Shown one piece after another: positions 23,533-32,740 of a stretch of DNA of 64,000 nucleotides (the first letter of the stretch is position 1; every line of letters starts with the position of its first letter). Made by a program: the position numbers and the translations under genes. The notes beneath the pieces are model-generated. The model was not told the DNA's origin. It saw nothing but the letters and a program-made list of their open reading frames with translations, and did not search any database. The DNA comes from Devosia sp. (GTDB taxonomy: Bacteria > Pseudomonadota > Alphaproteobacteria > Rhizobiales > Devosiaceae): positions 1 through 64,000 of the forward strand of contig JADGNE010000050.1 in assembly GCA_015234425.1 (NCBI GenBank), written 5' to 3'.

Positions 23533-26475
23533 GTGACTGTACAGAACCCGAGGCGTTTTGATCGAAGCGGAACAATAGCCTGCTTTGCATTCATAGGCGC
23601 GTTCAGCGCATTGACCGGCTGGACACCAGCTGTGGCGCAACAGGACAACAGCGCCTCCATCCTGATCTATGACGCTTCGGGCTCCATGTGGGGCCAACTC
23701 GATGGTGGCATCAGCAAGGTGGAAATTGCCCGCGAAGTCATCGGCGATTTCTTCGTCAGCCGCGACAACACCATCCCTCTTGGCGTCATCGCCTATGGCC
23801 ATAACAGGCGCGGCGATTGCAGCGATATCGAAGTCGTGGCGGACGTCGGGATCAGTGATCCGCGCGCGCTCTCTACCCGCCTCAACCGGCTCAACCCGCG
23901 TGGTATGACGCCCATCACGGACTCGCTGGCGCTCGCTGCGTCCATGATCCCGCCGACAGCAGAATCCGCCGACATCATCCTCGTCACCGATGGCCTTGAA
24001 ACCTGCGAGGCCGATCCCTGCGCGCTGGCCGCACAATTGGCCAATGAAGGCATCGCCATTCGGGCTCATGTAGTGGGCTTTGGCCTGACCCGAGAGGAAG
24101 GTGAAGTCATGGCCTGCGTGACGGACGCCACCGGTGGGTTGCTGCTCACGCCCCAGACGGGTCAGGAACTGGCCGATGCGTTGCGGCAGGTGGCACAGGT
24201 TGAGCCGGCCCCTGCCGTTGAGCCTGCACCAGAGCCGGTGGTTGAAGCCTTCTTCGATATCGGGCCCAAGGCCGAGGCCGGGTACACCTACCGTATCGGC
24301 TATCAGGGCAGTGCCCGCAATGTTGATTATGCGGGCTTTACGCGGCGCGGTGAGAACCAGCCTGATGTCAGTCAGTCCTACGGTGTTATCGGGGGCGGCG
24401 ATGTCGGCAACAATCCCTTCACCAAACGCGCGCCGCTGGAGCCCGGCGAGTATGACCTCATCCTCTCTGTCGCCGGGCAAGGCATCATCGCCCGTCAGCC
24501 CATCGAGGTGGTCCCGCCTTCCGGTGGCTTTGATGTCATTGGCTCGGTCGAACCGGGAAGCCGGTTTGCGTTCACCTGGCGTGGCCCCAACCAGATCAGC
24601 GAGAGGATTGTCATAGCCCAGCCGGGGGCTTCGCCGGAACAGTATGACGGCGATTGGGGCTACCCCATGAGCAATGCCGCAACGCAAACCATGCGCCTGA
24701 CAGCCCCCACCAATCCCGGCATTTACGAGCTTCGCTATCTGTCCGCGAATGGCAAGGAGATCCTGTTCTCCCGCACGTTCGGCGTCGGTGTTCCCTACGA
24801 GGACGCAGACCAGACCAGTTCTTCCCAGCTGGCCGCACAGGCCGCTGCGGCGACGCAGGCCGCGCCCGGACAGGACGCCATGCCAATGGTCCGGGCAACC
24901 TTCCGCATACCAGACAATTACCCGCAAATCCCGCTTTGGTGGGACGCAATCCCGCTCGATCCGGACATGATGCAGGAGGCCTACGCGCCAATCTCCGATC
25001 TCGCCGTCTGGGACAATGAGTTTGAACCGGGTCGATATCGCGTCTCCGCCACGGGGCCGGGCGAAACCGAGTTCAGTGCAATTGTCGAAATCTACCCGGG
25101 CCAGGACAACAATTTCATCATTCCCGTTGTCGGCGGCGGCGATGAAGAAGCAGCTGCGACGAGCTTATCGGGACCCTGGCAGGTCATCGGCGTGCCGCCT
25201 TATCAGGTGCAGGCGGGCGCTGATCAATTGCTGGTCCTGACCCTCGACCAGTCCGGACCGGGGGCGCCGGTCAGCGGGGGGTGGGTCGCCGGAGAAATGC
25301 TGGCTGGCCCGCAGGTCGCAGGCCGGAAAGGGCACTTTACCGAGAGCCGGATCGAGGACGATGCACTCCGCCTTACTTTTGACGTTGGCGCGCCGATCCC
25401 CGAGCCGATGACGCTCTTCTTGCGACCCTATGGCATTGGCTATGCCGGTTCACTCTCCTCCGGCGCCCTGGGCATGAGCGTGCTCATGTGGCCCGATGGG
25501 TACGAGCCGCCATCCCTCGCTGAAATGCGGGAGGCCGTGCATGGCCCCGCGCCATCCGACTTTGTCGATCTGTCGGCCGCCGCAAACACCGGCGGGGATC
25601 TCGCCGCCGTTGACGCCGACCCGGCAGCCTTTAAATGCACGCAAAGCCAGGGTTGCGCCTTCAGCCATCAAGCCAGCGGCATATCCGTCGTGCTCCCCAA
25701 CGCCTGGGCCCTGAGCGAGCCCTTCTTTTACGAGACCGCTGGCGGTGCACGCAGCGATCTTCCCAGCGCCAGTTTTTTCTCTGATGAAGCCGGACAGCGG
25801 CAGACCATTGAGCTCAATCCGCGGCAGTGGCTGGCATCGAACGGACCGTGCCGGATAATCGGCGCAAACGCGCTCTGCATGATGCGTGATCAGGGGCCGC
25901 TGTCCGAAGCGGCCTTTGCTGTTCTCGGAGACAGCCTGACCATCGGCGGCACAGGGGCTCTGGCCGCAGCCAGCCCGGACAGCGTCGGCGATGCGATCCA
26001 CATCAGGACCACCTCGACCAGCCAGTTCGGCAGCGCCTGCTTCGTCAAGTTTGAACTGGACAACCCGTCGGGCGAAACATTTACCGCCTATGCGCCACTA
26101 TCCGCGACCAGCAATGGGCAACCGGTCTCGCAGGTCATCAGCAATGAGCCCTTGGTGATGGAAATTATCACGACAGGAAATTATGGGGCGGGGATCGTCA
26201 GCGCCATGCTTGGCGCGGCATGCGAGCAGCTCTCGCTCGACATCGGGCCGGTGCAATGCCGCATGGGGGCCCCACCTTCCGGTGCCATGGTGGATTGCCC
26301 CAGCCCCATAGAGATCGCAGCCGACCCGCTGCTCGCCCGCATTCGTCTCGTCTCAGAGGCGCAGACCGCATCCGTCTCTGCCCCGGCCAGCAGCACGTTC
26401 GATGAGGATATCCCCATCGATCTCGGCGACCGCTCCCCGGAGGACGTGATGCAGTGGCTCTTCAGTAAGCCGTGA
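23533..26475 (+). CDS. Large exported von Willebrand factor A domain protein
   Basis: A 980-residue protein with an N-terminal signal (TIACFAFIGAFSALTGWTPAVAQQ). The VWA domain (about 40-220) keeps the metal-ion adhesion site: DASGS at 47-51, the Thr in RGMTPITDSL and the Asp in VTDGLETC. After a Pro/Glu/Val linker (about 220-240) come repeated beta-rich segments with no family I recognise. GTG 23533 is chosen because GGAGG is eight bases upstream; a TTG 27 bases earlier has none. It precedes a small secreted protein gene with an 11-bp gap. A surface or periplasmic binding role is inferred only. Confidence 0.8.
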   Translation: MTVQNPRRFDRSGTIACFAFIGAFSALTGWTPAVAQQDNSASILIYDASGSMWGQLDGGISKVEIAREVIGDFFVSRDNTIPLGVIAYGHNRRGDCSDIEVVADVGISDPRALSTRLNRLNPRGMTPITDSLALAASMIPPTAESADIILVTDGLETCEADPCALAAQLANEGIAIRAHVVGFGLTREEGEVMACVTDATGGLLLTPQTGQELADALRQVAQVEPAPAVEPAPEPVVEAFFDIGPKAEAGYTYRIGYQGSARNVDYAGFTRRGENQPDVSQSYGVIGGGDVGNNPFTKRAPLEPGEYDLILSVAGQGIIARQPIEVVPPSGGFDVIGSVEPGSRFAFTWRGPNQISERIVIAQPGASPEQYDGDWGYPMSNAATQTMRLTAPTNPGIYELRYLSANGKEILFSRTFGVGVPYEDADQTSSSQLAAQAAAATQAAPGQDAMPMVRATFRIPDNYPQIPLWWDAIPLDPDMMQEAYAPISDLAVWDNEFEPGRYRVSATGPGETEFSAIVEIYPGQDNNFIIPVVGGGDEEAAATSLSGPWQVIGVPPYQVQAGADQLLVLTLDQSGPGAPVSGGWVAGEMLAGPQVAGRKGHFTESRIEDDALRLTFDVGAPIPEPMTLFLRPYGIGYAGSLSSGALGMSVLMWPDGYEPPSLAEMREAVHGPAPSDFVDLSAAANTGGDLAAVDADPAAFKCTQSQGCAFSHQASGISVVLPNAWALSEPFFYETAGGARSDLPSASFFSDEAGQRQTIELNPRQWLASNGPCRIIGANALCMMRDQGPLSEAAFAVLGDSLTIGGTGALAAASPDSVGDAIHIRTTSTSQFGSACFVKFELDNPSGETFTAYAPLSATSNGQPVSQVISNEPLVMEIITTGNYGAGIVSAMLGAACEQLSLDIGPVQCRMGAPPSGAMVDCPSPIEIAADPLLARIRLVSEAQTASVSAPASSTFDEDIPIDLGDRSPEDVMQWLFSKP

Positions 26476-26486
26476 AAGGATCGGTC

Positions 26487-27215
26487 ATGCGCAACTTTCT
26501 CACGTCGGCCCTCTTCGCTTTCGCTCTGGCCTTCGGCTTCGCCCAACCGGCCCAGGCCCAGCACCTGCAAATCGCCATGTGTGGCGAAGGCGGGTGTCTC
26601 TGCCACATGACCGGCAAAACCATCGCCGATTTTGAGATGACCATGGGGGTCAAGGCGCCCAGGGATGCGGCGAGCCTGACATTGGTAACACGTGCCGGCG
26701 AGTACTTCTGGAGCAACAAAACACCTGCGCAGATCGACGCTGCGCATGGCGGGCCTGGTCATTGCCCGGTGCATCTTGAGATGCCGCTCATACCTCAGGA
26801 TGGGCAATGGCGCATCACGGTGGGCACCACCGACACGACCGCCTGCCCCCTCTTTGCCATGATGGGCCAGTCCGTGCCCGGCCAGATCAGCGGCGAAACC
26901 CGTGAGATCAAATGGGGCGGTTCGTTCAGCCCCGACAAACTGATGGCAGAAGCGCGGGGAATGGTGACCTGGAGCCATTCAGGCAATCACAACTGGCGCG
27001 GCGTCGTGGTCGATAAGAGCCTCTCCGGTCAATCCGGCGCGTCAGGCGCCAGTGTCATCTGGACCCTGCAGCTGATCAGCCCGACCGAAATCAAAGGCTC
27101 AAGCACCTACGACTTCGATATCTCCGCCACCAATGCCGACGCCGCAGCCCTCGCCATTCTCAACCAGATGCAGTGCCGAACGGTAACCCCGTTCACCGCA
27201 AGAAAGGTGGGTTGA
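26487..27215 (+). CDS. Secreted protein of unknown function
   Basis: A 242-residue product with a Sec signal (MRNFLTSALFAFALAFGFAQPAQAQ). The mature N-terminus is Cys-rich (CGEGGCLCHMTGK). A long middle part carries WSNKTPAQID, GTTDTTACPLFAMMGQ and GMVTWSHSGNHNWRGVV. I recognise no family. ATG 26487 has AGGA upstream and is preferred to a GTG 15 bases earlier that overlaps the VWA stop. Immediate linkage to the VWA gene suggests the two products act together outside the cytoplasm. Confidence 0.65.
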   Translation: MRNFLTSALFAFALAFGFAQPAQAQHLQIAMCGEGGCLCHMTGKTIADFEMTMGVKAPRDAASLTLVTRAGEYFWSNKTPAQIDAAHGGPGHCPVHLEMPLIPQDGQWRITVGTTDTTACPLFAMMGQSVPGQISGETREIKWGGSFSPDKLMAEARGMVTWSHSGNHNWRGVVVDKSLSGQSGASGASVIWTLQLISPTEIKGSSTYDFDISATNADAAALAILNQMQCRTVTPFTARKVG

Positions 27216-27454
27216 TGCTATGGTGCCGGGAAGAGTACTCGCAGCATCACGTCTTCCCAATCGGCCACGACAGTCCGGATATTTTGGAGCCTCGCCAATC
27301 CATCGCCGAGGCTGCAAAAATTCTCAAACGCGCTCGCGAAGAGCTGGTCTTCGCCGGCGTGCATCCTCTGACGGTCTCCCCTGGCGCCTGCCTCACCATG
27401 ACAAAACTGCAGACAAATCGACCGAACCTATTCAGCGTGCGTTCGGAAATTTGA
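27215..27454 (+). CDS. Small hypothetical protein
   Basis: A 79-residue frame whose ATG overlaps the previous stop by one base (TGATG) after an AAAGGTGGG ribosome site, and whose stop lies just before the PilZ gene. The product starts MLWCREEYSQHHVFPIG and contains a helical stretch (IAEAAKILKRAREELVFAG). No family is recognised. The neat fit in the operon is the main support; it could still be spurious. Confidence 0.4.
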   Translation: MLWCREEYSQHHVFPIGHDSPDILEPRQSIAEAAKILKRAREELVFAGVHPLTVSPGACLTMTKLQTNRPNLFSVRSEI

Positions 27455-27468
27455 GGCACAGCATAGTC

Positions 27469-27720
27469 ATGGACACCCACCCCGACCGACGCAATGAACC
27501 GCGCACGCCCCCTGCCTTGCGGGGGCCGGGCACGATTATTGCTGCGGGCTCACGCATTCCCGCCACCATCGTCAATGTCTCGCTCTCGGGCATCATGCTC
27601 AGCGTGCCAAAAAAAACCACGCTGTCCGGCCCCGTCGCGCTCGAGATCGGCACGGTCACCCGGCCCTGCGATCTGGTCTGGCAACGCGGCACCCGCATCG
27701 GCCTGCGCTTCTCTGCCTGA
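27469..27720 (+). CDS. PilZ-domain protein
   Basis: An 83-residue single-domain protein. It has the PilZ c-di-GMP-binding signature: an N-terminal RRNEPR (RxxxR type) and NVSLSGIMLSVP (N/DxSxxG), then the closing beta-barrel strands PCDLVWQRGTRIGLRF. Such short proteins act as c-di-GMP effectors. The start ATG 27469 has GAGGC about a dozen bases upstream; a longer in-frame ATG at 27220 would add a basic, low-complexity leader and overlap the small hypothetical gene. The link to the adhesion-like VWA operon is suggestive of surface behaviour. Confidence 0.75.
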   Translation: MDTHPDRRNEPRTPPALRGPGTIIAAGSRIPATIVNVSLSGIMLSVPKKTTLSGPVALEIGTVTRPCDLVWQRGTRIGLRFSA

Positions 27721-27813
27721 GCCGCTGCCCAGGCGACCGTTTCCCCCTCTTCCAAGCGCGCCGCTTTAGCGCCACTATGGAGAAGTCCTGGGCATCGCAG
27801 AGGGAGCGTTACC

Positions 27814-28362
27814 ATGAAGACCGAACAGCACTGGTCAAAGCCCGTCGGCCTGTTGCCGAACAGCCGCTTTCCCCTTCTGGTCCATCGCGGGGCCCTGCCC
27901 GGCGGCGGCGAGGACGCCATGACGGCCCTCTTCCGCTCCAATGGCTGGCTCAACAACTGGCGCTATCCCGGCGTCTATACCTACCCGCACTTCCACTCGA
28001 CCACCCATGAATGCCTCGGCTGCGCCGCCGGCTGGATGGAGGTCGACCTCTTCGGCATCGGCGGGATCAGGGTGCGCATCGAGGCTGGTGATGTCATCGT
28101 GCTCCCGGCCGGCGTCTCCCATGCCATGGTCGGCCAGTCCGACGACATCAAAATGGTCGGCGGCTACCCTGACGGCCGGGACTGGGACAATGTCCAGGAG
28201 GCCCATCTCGATAAGGCGGGCCATCGCGAAGCAGTGAAGCGCATCATGATGCTCCCCATACCCTCCCGCGACCCGGCCACCGGTGAACCGATGAAAGAGT
28301 GGATCGACGCACCCTCGTCCGTTGATGCGGGCCTCGACGATTTTCGCGATAGTCTGGGTTAG
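27814..28362 (+). CDS. Cupin-domain protein
   Basis: A 182-residue single cupin resembling the YjlB-like group. The metal-binding first motif is in YTYPHFHSTTHECLG and the second in GDVIVLPAGVSHAMVG. AGAGGGAG precedes ATG 27814. The product is soluble with no signal. Cupins of this size range from isomerases to dioxygenases, so activity is not assigned. It is 195 bp upstream of the monooxygenase-like operon on the same strand, possibly a separate unit. Confidence 0.75.
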   Translation: MKTEQHWSKPVGLLPNSRFPLLVHRGALPGGGEDAMTALFRSNGWLNNWRYPGVYTYPHFHSTTHECLGCAAGWMEVDLFGIGGIRVRIEAGDVIVLPAGVSHAMVGQSDDIKMVGGYPDGRDWDNVQEAHLDKAGHREAVKRIMMLPIPSRDPATGEPMKEWIDAPSSVDAGLDDFRDSLG

Positions 28363-28557
28363 CGCACCCGCCTAACACCTTATAACCTAATCGCTTTTAC
28401 CGGTGCCCCACGGGCGCCGGCTACGTCCGCACATGCCATGAAGCTCGTCCCAGCCGCCGCATCGCCAGCGGCGGAACGAATTTGCGTGCGCGGTCGAAGA
28501 GTCAGAAAATTCGTTTCTTGCATAATATCGCCTTGAGAATGTGCATATTGCAGCGCA

Positions 28558-30009
28558 ATGCATCACCTTCCTGACTCCCAGCACCGCCTGCACCAGCTCG
28601 AATTCCGCCTGCGCCAGGAGCTGAAATGGCTCGCCCTGCCGGCGAAGGAGTGGATTCCCGCGCGTGCGCATCAGGATCAGGCCGTTCTCGACGTCGCCAT
28701 TGTCGGCGCCGGCATGCTCGGCCTCGTGGCGGCAGCGGCGCTACGCAACATCGGCGTCTCCAATATCCGCATCTTCGACAAGGCCCCTGAAAACCGCGAA
28801 GGTCCATGGGTCACATCAGCGCGCATGGAAACGCTGCGCACCCGCAAGGAGGCCGCCGGCACGGCCCTTGGCATTCCTGCGCTGACCTTCCGCGCGTGGT
28901 TTGAGGCCCAGTTCGGCGAGACTGCTTTCGACGCCATGCATCTCGTGCCGCGCCCCATGTGGATGGACTATCTCATCTGGTATCGCCGCGTGCTCGGCCT
29001 GCCCGTCGACAACGACACCGAGATCACTGCGCTAAGTCTCCTCGACAACGGCCTCACCGAACTCACACGCCTGCGCAACGGCCAGACCGAAACGTTTTTC
29101 GCGCGCCGCGTCATCCTCGCCACGGGTATCGATGGCCTGGGCCAGCCGGCCCTCCCGGCCATCGCCAAAACCATCTCGCCCGCCCGCGTCGCCCACAGCT
29201 CGGACGAATTTGACGTCGCCAGCCTCGCGGGAAAACGCATCGCTATTGTCGGCGCAGCCGCTTCCGCCATGGACAATGCTGCTGCCGCTCTCGAGGCAGG
29301 CGCCGCCCGAGTGGATATTTTCATCCGCCGCCCCACCATGCCGCGCGTCGACAAGTTCACCGGCATCGGCAGCCGCGGCATGACCTATGGCTTCCTCGGC
29401 CTGCCCGACGCGACTAAGTGGCGCTACATGGCCGAAGGTGAGCGTTTCCAGCTGCCCGCCCCGCGCCACAGCGTGCTGCGCGTCTCGCGCCACGCCAACG
29501 CCCACTTCCATTTCGCGAGCCCTGTCTCGGCCCTCGCAGAGCACGGCGACCATATCGAGATCACCACGCCCAAGGGCAATTACGAAGCCGATTTCATCAT
29601 CTTCGCGACCGGCTTTTCCATCGATTTCTCAGTTCGCCCGGAGCTCCGCGCGCTCGACCCTTACGTCAAACGCTGGGCCGACGCCTACACCCCGCCCGCA
29701 GACCTGCAGAATGAAGGCCTCGCCGCCATGCCCTATCTCGGCCCGGGCTTCCAATTCCTGCCGCGCGACGGTGCCCCCGCCGCCATCTCGAACATTTATT
29801 GCTTCGCCTTTCCGGCGGTGATGACCCACGGAAAGATCACCAGCGGCATCCCCTCGATCGGCGAGGGCGCGACCCGGCTAGCCCAGTCCCTTGCCCGCTC
29901 CATTTTCGTGGAGGACCGGGACATCCACCTTCAGAATTTCCTCGACTACGACGTGCCCGAACTCCTCGGCGACGAGTGGACCGAGGCCGACGAGGACTTT
30001 TCAGCATGA
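28558..30009 (+). CDS. FAD/NAD(P)-binding monooxygenase-like oxidoreductase
   Basis: A 483-residue flavoprotein. The FAD-binding GAGMLG (50-55) is followed by a dimer and substrate region with a conserved RMETLRTRKE stretch and the second nucleotide site VGAAASAMDNAA (about 231-242), where the middle Gly of GxGxSA is Ala. FATGFSIDF near 370 is the ATG motif of this superfamily. It is distantly like flavin-containing monooxygenases and the CzcO group. ATG 28558 lacks a ribosome site, so a short-leader or leaderless message is possible. It is first gene of a tight operon, overlapping the next gene by ATGA. Confidence 0.8.
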   Translation: MHHLPDSQHRLHQLEFRLRQELKWLALPAKEWIPARAHQDQAVLDVAIVGAGMLGLVAAAALRNIGVSNIRIFDKAPENREGPWVTSARMETLRTRKEAAGTALGIPALTFRAWFEAQFGETAFDAMHLVPRPMWMDYLIWYRRVLGLPVDNDTEITALSLLDNGLTELTRLRNGQTETFFARRVILATGIDGLGQPALPAIAKTISPARVAHSSDEFDVASLAGKRIAIVGAAASAMDNAAAALEAGAARVDIFIRRPTMPRVDKFTGIGSRGMTYGFLGLPDATKWRYMAEGERFQLPAPRHSVLRVSRHANAHFHFASPVSALAEHGDHIEITTPKGNYEADFIIFATGFSIDFSVRPELRALDPYVKRWADAYTPPADLQNEGLAAMPYLGPGFQFLPRDGAPAAISNIYCFAFPAVMTHGKITSGIPSIGEGATRLAQSLARSIFVEDRDIHLQNFLDYDVPELLGDEWTEADEDFSA

Positions 30010-30620
30010 GCATTCCCGACCTTCAGGTGTTTTACGGGATATCCTCCCCTTGGGCCTATTTCGGCGCCCAGCGCGTCAAGGCCATTGCGGACGAAACCGG
30101 CGCTCGGCTGGTCCTGCGTCCCATTCGCATCATTGAAGCCAATGGCGGCATCCCGCTGCGCACCCGCCCTGAGGGCCGCCAGGCCTATCACGCCGTCGAG
30201 CTGACCCGCTGGCGCGAACACCTCGGCATTCCGCTCAACCTGACGCCAAAATTCTATCCCTGCCGCACCATCGAGATCGCCGCCCAAGCCGTCATCGCCA
30301 TGCAGAACGCGGGCCTTGATGCTTTCGCCTTCTCCTTTGCCGTCCAGCGCGGCCTCTGGGCCGAGGATCGCGACATCGCCGATCTCGACACTTTGCGCGA
30401 ATTTGCCCGAGCCACGGTGGGCACGGAAGGCGAGCAGTTTATCCGCGACCCGCAGGACGCCGACATCATCGCCCAGTGGCACGCCAATCTCGCCGAGGCC
30501 GAGCAGCGCGGCATCTTCGGCACCCCGACCTATGTGGTCAATGACGAGCTCTTCTGGGGCCAGGATCGTCTCGACTTTGTCGAACGCGCCCTCGCTGCCG
30601 CACGCAAGGAAACAGTCTGA
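30006..30620 (+). CDS. DsbA-family oxidoreductase / 2-hydroxychromene-2-carboxylate isomerase-like
   Basis: A 204-residue thioredoxin-fold protein of the DsbA/kappa-GST group. It starts LQVFYGISSPWAYFGAQRVK (SPWAYFG is the HCCA-isomerase active-site loop, Ser replacing the Cys pair) and ends GIFGTPTYVVNDELFWGQDRLDFVERAL with the cis-Pro TPT. The helical insertion lies between. HCCA isomerases use glutathione to isomerise aromatic breakdown products. Overlaps of 4 bp upstream and 1 bp downstream show it is an integral part of the operon, so a glutathione-dependent step in the pathway is likely. Confidence 0.85.
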   Translation: MSIPDLQVFYGISSPWAYFGAQRVKAIADETGARLVLRPIRIIEANGGIPLRTRPEGRQAYHAVELTRWREHLGIPLNLTPKFYPCRTIEIAAQAVIAMQNAGLDAFAFSFAVQRGLWAEDRDIADLDTLREFARATVGTEGEQFIRDPQDADIIAQWHANLAEAEQRGIFGTPTYVVNDELFWGQDRLDFVERALAAARKETV

Positions 30621-31645
30621 TGAGCACCCAAACCCCTGTCGTTCCGCCAGAAGCACAGGCCCTGCACGATCGCGCCATCGTCGTCGATGGTCTGCAGACC
30701 TCGCTCTGGGGCCGCCCGATCTTTGAAGAGATGCGCGCCGGTGGGATCACCGCCGTCAACGTCTCCACCGTGCTCTGGGAAAATTTCCGCGAAGGCATCG
30801 ACTATGTCTCGCAGTGGAAGCATTTCCTGCGCGAAAACAGCGACATCCTGCGCCCGGTGCGGCAGGTCTCGGACATCCAGGCCGCCAAGGCCGAGAACAA
30901 GACCGGGATCATCATCGGCTGGCAGAACACCTCCCCGCTCGAGGACAAGCTGGACTATGTCGAGATTTTCAAGGACCTCGGCGTGGGCATCATGCAGCTC
31001 ACCTACAATACCCAGAACTATTCCGGCTCCGGCTACCTCGAGGAGAACGACAGTGGCCTGAGTGGTTTCGGCCGCGAAGTGCTCGATGAGATGGCCCGCG
31101 TCGGCGTGCTCTGCGATCTCAGCCATGTCGGCGACAAGACCAGCGCCGACGTCATCGAATATGCCAAGGGCCCGGTCTGCATCTCGCACATCCTGCCGCG
31201 CGCCCTGCACGATGTTAAGCGGAACAAGCCCGACCACCTTTTCACCGCCTGCGCGGAAAAGGGCGGCCTCATCGGCATCAGCCTCTTCGCCCCCGGCCTC
31301 GCCGCTGGCAATGACGCCACCGTCGAAGACGTCCTCGACGCCATGGAATACGTCATCAATCTCGTCGGCGAAGACCATGTCGGGATCGGCACTGATTTCT
31401 CGCTCGATCGCCCGCGCCCCAGCGACTGGCTGCTCTGGGCCAATCGCGACAAGGGCACCGCGCGAAAGCTCACCGAATTCGGCTCGGTCAAGATCAACAA
31501 GCCGGCTGGCATCAGCCGCATGACCGACATGCCAAACTTCACCGCCCGCATGCTTGCCCGCGGCTGGAGCGAAGAGACAATCACCAAAATTCTTGGCGGC
31601 AACTGGCTTCGTGTTCTCGACGCCGCCTGGACCCCGCGCCCTTGA
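30620..31645 (+). CDS. M19 (membrane dipeptidase-like) metallohydrolase with atypical metal site
   Basis: A 341-residue TIM-barrel protein of the renal dipeptidase family, without a signal peptide. His169 (DLSHVG), His190 (ISHIL) and Asp259 (GIGTDF) align with conserved M19 residues. The N-terminal HxD pair is replaced (DGLQT, with Leu25 and Thr27), the bridging Glu is Gln102 (GWQNTSPLED), and the LTHN His is Tyr129 (LTYN). The bimetal centre must therefore differ, and dipeptide hydrolysis should not be assumed. Comparable proteins with GxQNTSP exist in other bacteria as far as I recall. It starts on a TGATG overlap. Confidence 0.82.
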   Translation: MSTQTPVVPPEAQALHDRAIVVDGLQTSLWGRPIFEEMRAGGITAVNVSTVLWENFREGIDYVSQWKHFLRENSDILRPVRQVSDIQAAKAENKTGIIIGWQNTSPLEDKLDYVEIFKDLGVGIMQLTYNTQNYSGSGYLEENDSGLSGFGREVLDEMARVGVLCDLSHVGDKTSADVIEYAKGPVCISHILPRALHDVKRNKPDHLFTACAEKGGLIGISLFAPGLAAGNDATVEDVLDAMEYVINLVGEDHVGIGTDFSLDRPRPSDWLLWANRDKGTARKLTEFGSVKINKPAGISRMTDMPNFTARMLARGWSEETITKILGGNWLRVLDAAWTPRP

Positions 31646-31668
31646 TTTCAACCTTCGGAAACATCACC

Positions 31669-32715
31669 ATGATCCGTCTTCTTGCCACTGGCCTTCTGGC
31701 CGCCACTGCCTTCGGTGCCGTCACCGCCGCCCAGGCCCAGGACGTCACCACCGTGAACGTCGTTGGCTTCTCCGGCGTTTTTGCCGAGAACTACGAAAAG
31801 TTCGTCATCTCGGCCTTTGAGGAAAAGCACCCCGAGATCGACATCGTCTACCAGCCGTCCAAGAACTCGGCTGAGACGCTGGCGCTGCTGACCCTGCAGA
31901 AGGACGACCCGACCGTCGACATCGCCCTGATCGACGTGGCCGTGGCCATCACCGCAGCCAAGGAAGGCCTCACCGCCCAGCTCGATCCGGCCGCCGTGCC
32001 GAACCTCGCTCAGCAGCCCGATTGGGCCCGCATCGAGGGTGATCGCGCCATTGCCTTCTCGCAGGACAATCTGGCGATCCTCTACAACACCAAGACCGTC
32101 ACCGAGCCGCCGACCAGCTGGAACGACCTCAGGGACGAAAAGTACAAGGGCCGCATCGCTGCCCGTCTTGGCGACACCCGCGGCGTGATCCTGCTGCCGA
32201 TCCTCAACTCCATGGCCGGCGCCGACTACAAGGAAACCATTGATCCGGCGATCGCCGCGATGAATGAATTCGCCCCCAACGTCCTGACCTGGGACCCGGC
32301 TCCGGATTGCTACGCTGTCGTCCAGAACGGCGAAGTCGACCTCTCGATCTGTTGGAACGGCCGTGCCCAGTACCTTCACGACACTCAGGACGGCGTCATC
32401 GGCATTGCCGCTCCGCTCGAAGGCAGCATCGGCCAGACCAACACCATCAATCTGGTGGAGGGCTCCAAGGTCGCTGACGCAGCCCAGCTCTTCATCGACT
32501 ACGCCCTCAGCGCCGAAGCCCAGGCAACCTTCGCGGAAAAAAGCTTCTACGGCCCGGTCAACACCACCGTCGCGCTCTCGGACGATGTCGCCGCCCGTAT
32601 CTATGGCTCCAAGGAAGCGCAGGCCGCGCAGATGACCCTCGACTGGTCGTTCATTGCCACGGTCTATTCCGACTGGATCCAGCGCATCAACCGCGAAGTC
32701 ATCGCCTTCAATTAA
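31669..32715 (+). CDS. ABC transporter substrate-binding protein (spermidine/putrescine-iron type)
   Basis: A 348-residue periplasmic protein with a Sec signal (MIRLLATGLLAATAFGAVTAAQAQ). The mature part is of the PotD/AfuA class 2 fold: FSGVFAENYEKFVISAFEEKHP, PTVDIALIDVAVAI, SQDNLAILYNTKTV, PTSWNDLRDEKYKGRIA and DLSICWNGRAQYL. Its ligand is probably the substrate of the enzymes upstream. The 23-bp gap from the M19 gene has only a weak ribosome site. It is followed by ATPase and two permeases, giving a full SBP-ATPase-TM-TM importer. Confidence 0.88.
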   Translation: MIRLLATGLLAATAFGAVTAAQAQDVTTVNVVGFSGVFAENYEKFVISAFEEKHPEIDIVYQPSKNSAETLALLTLQKDDPTVDIALIDVAVAITAAKEGLTAQLDPAAVPNLAQQPDWARIEGDRAIAFSQDNLAILYNTKTVTEPPTSWNDLRDEKYKGRIAARLGDTRGVILLPILNSMAGADYKETIDPAIAAMNEFAPNVLTWDPAPDCYAVVQNGEVDLSICWNGRAQYLHDTQDGVIGIAAPLEGSIGQTNTINLVEGSKVADAAQLFIDYALSAEAQATFAEKSFYGPVNTTVALSDDVAARIYGSKEAQAAQMTLDWSFIATVYSDWIQRINREVIAFN

Positions 32716-32740
32716 TCCAGACGAACCGGACAGCACGCCC

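Noticed and set aside
27220-27720. A longer start for the PilZ protein
   Set aside because: The extra 83 residues are basic and low in complexity. ATG 27469 gives the normal single-domain length.
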